Below the pieces are notes generated by a model. That model made no database searches. It saw only the letters and a program-made list of their open reading frames with translations, and was not told the origin of the DNA. This document shows, one piece after another, positions 1-5,891 of a stretch of 7,146 nucleotides of DNA. The position numbers were made by a program, and so were the translations under genes. Source of the DNA: Dehalococcoidales bacterium (GTDB lineage: Bacteria; Chloroflexota; Dehalococcoidia; Dehalococcoidales; RBG-16-60-22); contig JADHXF010000073.1 of the NCBI GenBank assembly GCA_016783105.1, forward strand, positions 1 through 7,146, read 5' to 3'. The first letter of the stretch is position 1, and every line of letters begins with the position of its first letter.

Positions 1-256
1 AGGCATTGGCACAACCGCTGTTGACCACCACCCCGGTCGCTTTCCCGCCTGCGAGTCGCTGCTGGCAAAGTACCACCGGTGCCGCTTTAATCTGATTCCG
101 GGTAAGCACGCCCGCCGCCACGCAGGGCACTTCCGAAGCCAGTATCGCCAGGTCCAGGCTTTCCTCTTTCTTGATACCAGCGTGCGTTGCACCGGCAGTG
201 AAACCGCCTGGGGTAGTAACGGTACCCGAAGACACGAACTCAAATCCAGCTTTCAT
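1..256 (-). CDS. argJ: Bifunctional glutamate N-acetyltransferase / amino-acid acetyltransferase ArgJ, N-terminal part (cut by window start)
   Basis: Reading the minus strand from the ATG at 256 gives 85 codons with no stop before the window edge. The protein begins MKAGFEFVSSGTVTTPGGF and continues with GATHAGIKKEESLDLAIL, a stretch ending LTRNQIKAAPVVL, and VVVNSGCANA. This order (a TPxGF segment, GIKK, LDLA, the N-x-I/V-KAAPV block and the NSGxANA block) is characteristic of the ArgJ N-terminus. ArgJ moves the acetyl group from N-acetylornithine to glutamate in the cytoplasmic arginine pathway. The autocleavage threonine that generates the two subunits lies further on and is outside the window, so activity cannot be judged. 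No Shine-Dalgarno precedes the ATG. A TATATT -10 box ends six bases upstream, so the gene may be translated from a leaderless mRNA. It is divergent from the FAH-family gene at 351. Family assignment is secure; mono- versus bifunctionality is unknown. Confidence 0.9.
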   Translation of the reverse strand, partial: MKAGFEFVSSGTVTTPGGFTAGATHAGIKKEESLDLAILASEVPCVAAGVLTRNQIKAAPVVLCQQRLAGGKATGVVVNSGCANA

Positions 257-262
257 TACCCA

Positions 263-291
263 AATATATCACACTGGATACCTCAAAGCAA
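263..291 (-). promoter_or_regulatory. Putative sigma70-type promoter for argJ (TTGCTT-N17-TATATT)
   Basis: On the minus strand, TTGCTT (286-291) is followed by a 17-base spacer and TATATT (263-268), which matches the -10 consensus at 5 of 6 positions. The -35 box is weak (3 of 6). The -10 box ends six bases before the argJ ATG, so transcription would begin at or next to the start codon. Confidence 0.5.
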
Positions 292-312
292 CGCTCGCTT
301 ATCAACCTAAAT

Positions 313-341
313 TTGACATCCACAGGCGGCGATGATAAACT
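313..341 (+). promoter_or_regulatory. Putative sigma70-type promoter for the FAH-family operon (TTGACA-N17-TAAACT)
   Basis: A perfect -35 hexamer TTGACA (313-318) is followed by an ideal 17-base spacer and TAAACT (336-341, 4 of 6 matches to TATAAT). The expected start of transcription is about 347-350, directly before the ATG at 351. This leaves no room for a Shine-Dalgarno, and none is present. Confidence 0.6.
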
Positions 342-350
342 TATGCCACT

Positions 351-1100
351 ATGAAAATTGTAAGATACAGCATCGGCAACAAAACAGAGTACGGTATCCT
401 GGACGGTGAGCAAATCCAGGTTATCGACGGAACACCATTTCCGGAAATCAAAAAGCTCAACCAGTCCCACAAGCTAAGCGAGGTCAAGCTCCTGGCACCC
501 TGCGAGCCAACCAAGATTGTAGCCATCGGCCTCAACTACCACAGCCACGCCAAGGAGGTCGGCCAGCCTGCCCCCGAGGAACCGATAATGTTCTACAAAC
601 CTTCAAGTTCGGTCATCGGCCCCGAGGAGAAGATTTACAACCCCGGGTCCACACGGGTTGACTACGAGGCGGAGATGGGCGTGGTCATCAAGGTTCAGGC
701 GACGAAGGTGAGCGAAAAGGACGCCATGAAGTACGTGCTGGGCTATACCTGCTGCAACGATGTCAGCGCCCGCGACTGGCAGAAAAATGACTCGCAGTGG
801 GCAAGGGCTAAAGGCGCGGATACGTTTGGACCATGCGGCCCCTGGATTGAGACGGATATTGACCCGGGCAATGTGGTGCTGGAAGCATATCTCAACGGCG
901 AGTGCAAACAGAACGTAAACACGAGCGACCTCATCTTTGATGTTCCGGCTCTGATAAGCTATATCTCCCGGTTCATTACCCTTTTCCCGGGCGATATTAT
1001 CTCCACGGGAACGCCGGCCGGCATCAGCCCGATGAAGTCGGGCGATACCATCGAGATAAAAGTGGAAGGTATCGGCACGCTGCGCAATTACATGGCCTGA
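351..1100 (+). CDS. Fumarylacetoacetate hydrolase (FAH) family protein
   Basis: This 249-residue protein has the compact single-domain form of the FAH superfamily: a short N-terminal lead-in (about 1-50) and a mixed beta-roll catalytic domain from about residue 55. The metal site is visible as E106 and E108 in VDYEAEMGVVI and D137 in NDVSARD. H66 and E69 in IGLNYHSHAKE match the His/Glu pair used in FAHD1-type members. The KGADTFGPCGPW block and the late STGTPAGI loop are also typical. Family members act in the cytoplasm as hydrolases, decarboxylases or isomerases on beta-diketo or oxo acids (homoprotocatechuate pathway decarboxylase/isomerase, acylpyruvate hydrolase, oxaloacetate decarboxylase). 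Sequence alone does not choose the substrate. It is the first gene of a three-gene operon, 33 bases before the next gene. The start has no Shine-Dalgarno but has a promoter immediately upstream, suggesting a leaderless message. Confidence 0.9.
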   Translation: MKIVRYSIGNKTEYGILDGEQIQVIDGTPFPEIKKLNQSHKLSEVKLLAPCEPTKIVAIGLNYHSHAKEVGQPAPEEPIMFYKPSSSVIGPEEKIYNPGSTRVDYEAEMGVVIKVQATKVSEKDAMKYVLGYTCCNDVSARDWQKNDSQWARAKGADTFGPCGPWIETDIDPGNVVLEAYLNGECKQNVNTSDLIFDVPALISYISRFITLFPGDIISTGTPAGISPMKSGDTIEIKVEGIGTLRNYMA

Positions 1101-1133
1101 ACGACGCCGCCCACATTCAGGAGATATCACTAG

Positions 1134-1697
1134 ATGGAAGCAAAGACCGCCTACTTTGAGCGGCCCGGCCAGGAGAACACGGGCGAGGTGCTGCGCATTG
1201 CCGGGCAGCGAGCTAAAGAACTCGGTATCAAAACGATAGTGGTGGCGTCGACGCGGGGTGATACCGCAGCACAGGCAGTAGAAGCGTTGGAGGGCTTCCG
1301 GGTAATCATAGTGACCCACAGCCAGGGCTTCCGCGAGGCAAATGCCAACTCATTCACCGAGGAGAACCGCAAGGCGGTGGAGAGCAAGGGCGGCGTGATA
1401 TATACCGGCACGCACCTTTTTGCCGGCGTCAGCCGCGCCATCCGCAACAAGTACGACACCTACGTCGTCGGCGACCTGTTTGCCAGTGTGCTCCGGCTCC
1501 TTGGCGATGGGATGAAGGTGGTCTGCGAGATATCGACTATGGCGGCGGATGCCGGTCTGGTACGCACCGACGAAGAAGTCATCGCCATCGGCGGCACCGG
1601 TCGCGGCGCCGATACGGCGGTGGTGCTCACGCCGGTGAACTCGCAGAATTTCTTTGATTTGAAAGTAAAGGAAATACTCTGCAAACCGCGTTTTTAG
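1134..1697 (+). CDS. Stand-alone pyruvate kinase C-terminal (alpha/beta) domain protein, COG1751 type
   Basis: The 187-residue protein has an alpha/beta layout like the C-terminal allosteric domain of pyruvate kinase, without the catalytic TIM barrel. Visible blocks are an N-terminal YFERPGQENTGEVL, the strand-turn IVVASTRGDTA (about 35-45), VIIVTHSQGF (about 57-66), GDGMKVVCEISTMAADAGL (124-142) and the glycine-rich AIGGTGRGADTAVVL (151-165). Such proteins occur mainly in archaea and anaerobic bacteria. As far as I know they have no established biochemical role; the Gly/Thr-rich loops suggest binding of a phosphorylated ligand, which is inference. AGGAGA at 1119-1124 lies nine bases before the ATG and supports this start. 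It sits between the FAH-family gene and the PPC-domain gene with short gaps of 33 and 38 bases, consistent with one transcript. It is not pyruvate kinase itself. Confidence 0.8.
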   Translation: MEAKTAYFERPGQENTGEVLRIAGQRAKELGIKTIVVASTRGDTAAQAVEALEGFRVIIVTHSQGFREANANSFTEENRKAVESKGGVIYTGTHLFAGVSRAIRNKYDTYVVGDLFASVLRLLGDGMKVVCEISTMAADAGLVRTDEEVIAIGGTGRGADTAVVLTPVNSQNFFDLKVKEILCKPRF

Positions 1698-1735
1698 AGC
1701 TTGATTATATAATTAAAAAAGGAGGCTATAAGGAT

Positions 1736-2236
1736 ATGGGAGAACTTGGAGCGCATTATGCCCCCGGCAAGTGCGGTAAGCTCATTCCAGCACGGCTCAC
1801 GACCAACACCGATATCACCGCCGGACTGAAGGCTGTCTGCGAGGAAAACGGCATCAAGTACGGCGCGGTGCTCTTCGGCATCGGCAGCATACGCAAGGTG
1901 GCTTATCAGATACTGGCGCCCAAGCCGGAGACCAAGCTCGGTGCCGGCTACACTGACCCCGCAACACTCCCCGGCCCGATTGAGGTAATCAGCATGCACG
2001 GCATTGTCTTCCAGTCAGATGACGGCCAGACGCTGCTGCACCTGCACGGCACTTTTTGCGATAAAGAAGGCGCCGTATTCGGCGGGCATATCGTACCCGG
2101 TGAGAATCCGGTACTGGCCACGCTGGACGCCTACATCGCCGAGGTGGTTGACGCCAAGACCATCCGCCAGATGGACGAGGACGTTGGCATGGCGGTGGGC
2201 ATACCGCAGGGCAAGTTTGCCAAAGTCAAAGCGTAA
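1736..2236 (+). CDS. PPC/DUF296 domain protein
   Basis: The 166-residue protein matches the PPC (plants and prokaryotes conserved, DUF296) fold over nearly its whole length. It shows LIPARLTTNTDITAGL near the start, then NGIKYGAVLFGIGSIRKV (38-55), GPIEVISMHGIV (80-91), the histidine motif LLHLHGTF (H102, H104) and GGHIVPG (H118). Spaced histidines in this family usually hold a metal. In plants the domain accompanies AT-hook DNA-binding motifs; no AT hook is visible here. The bacterial single-domain proteins are largely uncharacterised, so a DNA-binding label would be over-reading. A strong AAGGAGG at 1719-1725 lies ten bases before the ATG, after an A/T-rich gap. It is the last gene of the FAH-family operon and is followed by a strong hairpin terminator. 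The family call is solid; its function is unknown. Confidence 0.85.
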   Translation: MGELGAHYAPGKCGKLIPARLTTNTDITAGLKAVCEENGIKYGAVLFGIGSIRKVAYQILAPKPETKLGAGYTDPATLPGPIEVISMHGIVFQSDDGQTLLHLHGTFCDKEGAVFGGHIVPGENPVLATLDAYIAEVVDAKTIRQMDEDVGMAVGIPQGKFAKVKA

Positions 2237-2272
2237 AAGCACATTAAATTCAGTGACCTCACCCCCCTGTGT

Positions 2273-2313
2273 CCCCCTGGCGAAACTATAATCGGTACGC
2301 CAGGGGGTTCTTT
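2273..2313 (+). terminator. Rho-independent-type terminator of the FAH-PK_C-PPC operon
   Basis: CCCCCTGGCG (2273-2282) pairs perfectly with CGCCAGGGGG (2298-2307) around a 15-base loop, followed by TTCTTT. It starts 37 bases after the PPC gene stop. The T tract is short and interrupted, but the ten-base GC-rich stem is strong. No T tract follows on the minus strand, so it is oriented to stop plus-strand transcription. Confidence 0.7.
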
Positions 2314-2435
2314 CGGGCTTGAGATATCCAATACCTGTGTGGGTATAGCACCTTTGGCCTTGTATCTCGAACAGTCCGGCCATTCTGGGCACGGCAAACC
2401 CTTTGCTGTATAATCCGAGTGTAAAATCAAGAACT

Positions 2436-2451
2436 CCTGTTTCCGGACAGG
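2436..2451 (-). terminator. Possible weak terminator for the surface-protein operon
   Basis: Just past the stop of the minus-strand gene at 2469, CCTGT and ACAGG pair around a six-base loop. On the minus strand the sequence then reads AGTTCTTGATTTTA. The stem is only five base pairs and the T-rich tail is interrupted, so this is tentative. Confidence 0.3.
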
Positions 2452-2468
2452 TATCAAGTAGCTCGTTT

Positions 2469-3506
2469 TTACCTCTGCGTGACCTCGCAATACAGCTCCG
2501 GGGTTTCCGTCCACCCCACCTCCCAGTCCGAAGTCTCACGTGAAAGCAGTTGATAGGTGCCACCGATAATGGAGAGGGTATAGCTGCCGCCGCTTATCCC
2601 TATCAGGTTGAAGGTGGCGACACCATCCTGCAGGTTCATCAGCTGGTAACTGGGTGTTTCCCCGGCCTCCTGCGAGCTTTCCAGGTATAAGCGCATGTCG
2701 AGGTAATCATACGCCTTCTGTAAGGAATCCGTATTCGTCAGGTAGACCCGTACCTGGAGGTTGCCGTCATAGTCGTCGTGAGCGGTGATTTCAAACAGGT
2801 CGCCGGTTGGCGTGCTGCCGCTGAGTTCCGGGGCATCAAAATTGACGTTGGTATAAACCTGCGTGCACCGCGAGTCTTTGGCCACCCCGGCCTCTCTCAT
2901 GCCGACGCCGGTCTGCAGGTCGTCAACCTCATTCCATGTCCAGGAGCTGCCGCTCTGCGGGTTATCAGTCCATAGGTTTGAGTATAAAGCGTAACTGGTG
3001 GTGAGGTTTTCCGAAGCACCGTTATATTCAGAGCCATTGGTCTTGACGTGGACATATGCGGAGACCTGGTCAGCGCTGAGGGTGGCGCGTGATACCATGA
3101 AAACCTCAACGTACTGGATATCCCCGCCGGCCGTCTGTGTTGAGTGATTGGCGGTATCGTATAAATCCTCTTCCCAGCCGGCTGATGGGGTATAAGCGTA
3201 GGTGCTGTCATTATCTGAACTGGCCTCATCCACCTTGTCCCAGTGCTCCCCGGTGGCCGGGAACTGGTATTTAACATCAGTCTCGTCGCCGATGCCGATA
3301 GGTCTAAAGATTACGTCGTCGTTCACCGGTGTTGAAACATCGCTCCAGCTGGGTTGAGTGCCGGTGGCATTAACGGTGGCGATGTCGCCGGTTGGCGTCG
3401 GCGTGGTGACGGTGTCAATCGCGGTGGTGTAGGTATAGGCGTATATCCCACCGCTGACTATCAGGATGAAACTCAACGCGACCAGCAGGTAAAACTTCTT
3501 TTCCAT
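2469..3506 (-). CDS. Secreted or membrane-anchored modular surface protein (shorter paralogue)
   Basis: The 345-residue protein starts MEKKFYLLVALSFILIVSGG, a signal peptide or uncleaved anchor (hydrophobic 5-25), then IYAYTYTTA. The rest is acidic and rich in Thr, Ser, Asp, Gly and aromatics, as in extracellular beta-sandwich proteins. Three parts are shared with the gene at 3564: module A (about 66-223, with HWDKVDEAS, WEEDLYDTANH, NPQSGSSWTW, VDDLQTGVGM, TQVYTNVNF), module B (about 234-305, with TGDLFEIT, VRVYLTN, YLDMRLYLE, EAGETPSYQ) and a C-terminal tail (307-345, with GWTETPELYCEVTQR). I recognise no catalytic motif, LPXTG, S-layer homology domain or PEP-CTERM. AAGGGA at 3510-3515 lies three bases before the ATG. 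The longer paralogue ends 57 bases upstream, so the two are probably cotranscribed. Location outside the cytoplasm is well supported; the role (adhesion, envelope, matrix) is open. Confidence 0.75.
   Translation of the reverse strand: MEKKFYLLVALSFILIVSGGIYAYTYTTAIDTVTTPTPTGDIATVNATGTQPSWSDVSTPVNDDVIFRPIGIGDETDVKYQFPATGEHWDKVDEASSDNDSTYAYTPSAGWEEDLYDTANHSTQTAGGDIQYVEVFMVSRATLSADQVSAYVHVKTNGSEYNGASENLTTSYALYSNLWTDNPQSGSSWTWNEVDDLQTGVGMREAGVAKDSRCTQVYTNVNFDAPELSGSTPTGDLFEITAHDDYDGNLQVRVYLTNTDSLQKAYDYLDMRLYLESSQEAGETPSYQLMNLQDGVATFNLIGISGGSYTLSIIGGTYQLLSRETSDWEVGWTETPELYCEVTQR
2592..2807 (-). repeat. Module B copy in the shorter surface protein (residues about 234-305)
   Basis: Starts TGDLFEIT and contains VYLTN, a YLDMRLYLE strand, EAGETPSYQ and a LQDGVATF strand. 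It aligns almost without gaps with 5037-5249 of the neighbouring gene. Here it lies after module A, next to the C-terminal tail. Confidence 0.75.
2838..3311 (-). repeat. Module A copy in the shorter surface protein (residues about 66-223)
   Basis: About 158 residues running from the GDET block through GEHWDKVDEAS, WEEDLYDTANH, YVHVKTNGSEYNG, NPQSGSSWTWNEVDDLQ and TQVYTNVNF. It aligns along its length with 4335-4805 of the neighbouring gene. It resembles a jelly-roll type binding module, but I cannot name the family. Confidence 0.75.
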
Positions 3507-3563
3507 AAGTCCCTTGCCGCCATAGTATCTTGACTTAACCTGTGGACATTTCGGTTTGTGCGG

Positions 3564-5471
3564 TTACCGCGGGGTAGCCTCGCTGAAAAACTCAGGCGTG
3601 GTGGTCCACCCCGATGCCCACTCCGAAGTGTTATCCGAGACCAGGCAGTAACCACCGCCGGTGATTTCCACGGTATAGCCTGATAGCGCCACCGTGTAAG
3701 TGATGGTGATATCGCTGAGTGTCGGTGTGGCATCACCGGGCCCGGAGAAGTAAGCACGGTACTGAATCCAGCGGTCACCGTCATGGGTAGAATTGATGGC
3801 CGTGCCGCTGGTGGTGTAATAATCGCTGGTACCGGTCGGGCCGTACCAGGTAGCCGCGCTGAGACCTCCTTCCGTGGCGGCTGTCCTTAACCGGAACTGG
3901 ATATCGGTGGTTGATGGCTCGCTGATGGTAAAGTAAATGTTCTCCCAGTCCCAGTTTCCGTAGGCACCGCCATCGTGGGTGGAGGAAGTAAGTGTTCCCG
4001 ATGTGTAATAGGTGGAAAAATACACCCTTATCTCGTCCAGCACCGGGGTGTCAGAGCCGTCAGAGGTAAGCTCGGCGCGGTAGTAGAAGTTGGGTCCAGA
4101 CCAGCCCAGCGTGGCGAGGCTGATGTTGGCCGAGCCCTGGGAGAGCGTGTCCCAGCCATTGAGCGTTCCTGCCGAGTTGTACCAGGTGGAATTATCGGTG
4201 GAATACTGGGTTTTCAGAGTGGTCCCGGAAGGAACCGCCGAAGCGTCATAGTAAAAGTCGTCGATGCTGAACACCGTTTCCCCGGATAGCAGGTTGGTTG
4301 AGGTGACCGTCCCCGGCGAGCTGTAACTGAGCGGTGTGTAGTTGATTTCGGCATAAACCTGGGTGACACGCGACCATTGATTTGCTTTGCATCTTATAAG
4401 ACCCACGCCGATTTGCAGGTCGTCAATTTCGCTCCAGGTCCAGGGATTGCCGGTCTGGGGGTTGTTATTCCACTGGTAGGAGAAGGAGGCGTAATCGACA
4501 TGGGGAAAATCTACCGGAGTTCCATTGTACTCAGCACCGTCCGTTTTAATGTGTATATAAGCGTTTTCAGGATCTTCATCCCCCTCTTCCTTGCCCACCA
4601 TATATACCCTGACGTAATTGATGGTGCCCTGGCCGGCGGTATGATTGGCGATGTTGTACAGGTCCTCCTGATATTCCCAGTTTTCTGTAGAAACGTAGGT
4701 GCTGTCGCCGTCAGAGGTTGCCTCATCCACTTTATCCCAGTGGGCGCCGGTCTGAGGAAACTGGTCATTAATGACGGTCTCATCGCCGGCGGCATTGGGT
4801 CTCAGGGTTTCCGTGGCCGGTGTGCCAGCCGCGTAGTTAAGTGAAACCTGACCGCCGCTGATGGTGACATTGACGGAAGACGCTATCTTGGACTGGTCAT
4901 CGTAACTGTCCGTGACATTATCGGAAAACTTTTCCAGTAATACGTCGCCGGGGCTGGTGGTGGTGTCCAGCTGGCTCAGGGTGCCGCCCTCAAAGTCGGA
5001 CTGGCTCGTCTGGATCCAGCTCTTTGATGAGGAGGTGAGACCGGAAAGACAGAAGCTGGCCCTCCCGTTTTGCAGGGAGAGGACCTGGTAGTCCGGCGTT
5101 TCCCCGGCTTCCTCAGAGCCTTCAAGGTATAGCTTCATATTGAGGTACTTGTAGGCGCTGGTCAGGTTGGCCGCATTGGTCAGGTAAACGTCAACCAGCA
5201 CGTCACCAGTGTAGGCAGCGCTGGGAGTAATATCAAATAAATCACCTGTGGGGACTTCCCCACAGGTGGTGTTTTCCGATAGGTTATCGGTTATTGGGCT
5301 CCAGTTGGGCTGGCTGGCGGAGACATTGGAAGTGGCTACGTCGGCGGAGGGGTCGCCAACGCCAATCGTCGCTACACCAGTGACGTAGGTATAAGCAAAA
5401 CTGCCCCCCAGGGCTAGAAAAGCTATAGCCAAAATTATAATCAGATATTGCCTCTTCCACCGTCCCACCAT
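3564..5471 (-). CDS. Large secreted or membrane-anchored modular surface protein (longer paralogue)
   Basis: From the ATG at 5471 this is 635 residues. An in-frame ATG at 5507 would add 12 residues, but 5471 gives a classic basic n-region (MVGRWKRQYLII) aligned with its paralogue, and the 5507 ATG falls in the likely -35 box. Order of parts: anchor or signal segment (9-26) followed by AYTYVTG; module B (75-145); a linker with SKSWIQTSQSDFEGGTLSQL (149-168) and SPGDVLL, a pattern I associate with large secreted proteins of environmental bacteria and archaea; module A (223-379); two tandem beta modules (about 386-488 and 489-594) sharing YRA...DTPxL or ATPTL endings; and a tail (597-635) ending GWTTTPEFFSEATPR. 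There are very few cysteines and no enzyme motif. It is the first gene of the pair, with no Shine-Dalgarno. An extracellular structural or binding role is likely but unproven. Confidence 0.75.
   Translation of the reverse strand: MVGRWKRQYLIIILAIAFLALGGSFAYTYVTGVATIGVGDPSADVATSNVSASQPNWSPITDNLSENTTCGEVPTGDLFDITPSAAYTGDVLVDVYLTNAANLTSAYKYLNMKLYLEGSEEAGETPDYQVLSLQNGRASFCLSGLTSSSKSWIQTSQSDFEGGTLSQLDTTTSPGDVLLEKFSDNVTDSYDDQSKIASSVNVTISGGQVSLNYAAGTPATETLRPNAAGDETVINDQFPQTGAHWDKVDEATSDGDSTYVSTENWEYQEDLYNIANHTAGQGTINYVRVYMVGKEEGDEDPENAYIHIKTDGAEYNGTPVDFPHVDYASFSYQWNNNPQTGNPWTWSEIDDLQIGVGLIRCKANQWSRVTQVYAEINYTPLSYSSPGTVTSTNLLSGETVFSIDDFYYDASAVPSGTTLKTQYSTDNSTWYNSAGTLNGWDTLSQGSANISLATLGWSGPNFYYRAELTSDGSDTPVLDEIRVYFSTYYTSGTLTSSTHDGGAYGNWDWENIYFTISEPSTTDIQFRLRTAATEGGLSAATWYGPTGTSDYYTTSGTAINSTHDGDRWIQYRAYFSGPGDATPTLSDITITYTVALSGYTVEITGGGYCLVSDNTSEWASGWTTTPEFFSEATPR
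3690..4316 (-). repeat. Two tandem beta-rich modules in the longer surface protein
   Basis: Roughly 4008-4316 and 3690-4007 encode two about 105-residue units that end alike: FYYRAELTSDGSDTPVLDEI then an IRVYFS strand, and WIQYRAYFSGPGDATPTLSD then an ITITY strand. The second also holds two STHDG segments and the IQFRLRTA strand. They look like divergent repeats of one fold that the shorter paralogue lacks. Confidence 0.6.
4335..4805 (-). repeat. Module A copy in the longer surface protein
   Basis: About 157 residues containing GDETVINDQFPQTGAHWDKV, WEYQEDLYNIANH, AYIHIKTDGAEYNG, NPQTGNPWTWSEIDDLQ and VTQVYAEINY. This is the counterpart of 2838-3311. Here it follows module B rather than preceding it. 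Confidence 0.75.
5037..5249 (-). repeat. Module B copy in the longer surface protein
   Basis: Contains TGDLFDITPSAAYTGD, VDVYLTN, a YLNMKLYLEGSEEAGETPDY block and LSLQNGRASFCLSGL. It is the counterpart of 2592-2807, but is placed near the N-terminus. Confidence 0.75.
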
Positions 5472-5477
5472 AATATA

Positions 5478-5507
5478 AATATAACATACAAGTATAAAGG
5501 TAGTCAT
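5478..5507 (-). promoter_or_regulatory. Possible promoter of the surface-protein operon (ATGACT-N18-TATATT)
   Basis: On the minus strand ATGACT (5502-5507, 4 of 6 matches to TTGACA) is followed by 18 bases and TATATT (5478-5483, 5 of 6). The -10 box ends six bases before the ATG at 5471, the same geometry as for argJ. The region is very AT-rich, so chance matches are likely. Confidence 0.35.
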
Positions 5508-5614
5508 AAAAAATATAAAAATGCCCTAATCATTTTATGAACATTCCATAAAGAATCGTTGCGTCCTTTTACTGCAGCATAACTCGTTTTGCCCCCCTTT
5601 GAACAAAAGTCCAA

Positions 5615-5651
5615 ATTGTCTAATGGCTTACTTACCGGTGGATTAAACAAT
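5615..5651. repeat. Near-perfect inverted repeat in the divergent spacer
   Basis: ATTGTCTAAT (5615-5624) and ATTAAACAAT (5642-5651) are reverse complements at nine of ten positions, separated by 17 bases. It could be an operator dyad or a hairpin. No T tract supports a terminator. Confidence 0.4.
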
Positions 5652-5891
5652 CTGGCTTTTTGCTAAATAAATCGTATTTACAAGCCGGGGACTCTATAAA
5701 TTTGTCGTAACAGCCACACGCCCAGGAGTTCAATTACCCCCCCCCAACTCCGCCAACAGTTTTTTCATTACAATGCACTGTATAAGCATATCTGCCTAGC
5801 TCAAGCCAATTCAAAATAAGCAGAAAACGACGAAGGGAAGATATACAATTTAGGTATTTAAGGCAGTCGGAAATAAGTATTACAGCGGATG

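Noticed and set aside
603..1319. 238-codon open frame on the minus strand, antisense to the FAH-family and PK_C genes
   Set aside because: It lies opposite two well-supported genes, has a Cys/His/Arg-rich composition typical of a shadow frame, and shows no recognisable motif.
2004..2291. 95-codon plus-strand frame inside and past the PPC gene
   Set aside because: It is in an alternative frame of a clear PPC/DUF296 gene, is Arg/Pro/Trp-rich, and has no independent ribosome binding site.
2015..2563. 182-codon minus-strand open frame spanning the PPC gene end, the terminator and the surface-protein end
   Set aside because: It runs through the terminator hairpin and overlaps two real genes in other frames. 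Its translation shows no family features.
3975..4844. Plus-strand open frames antisense to the longer surface protein (3975-4289 and 4377-4844)
   Set aside because: They are opposite a coherent modular protein, have no ribosome binding site or recognisable motif, and reflect the base composition of the Ser/Thr-rich gene.
5472..5507. Start of the longer surface protein at the ATG at 5507
   Set aside because: It would add twelve mostly hydrophobic residues before the basic n-region. There is no ribosome binding site, and the ATG lies in the probable -35 box. The 5471 start aligns with the paralogue.
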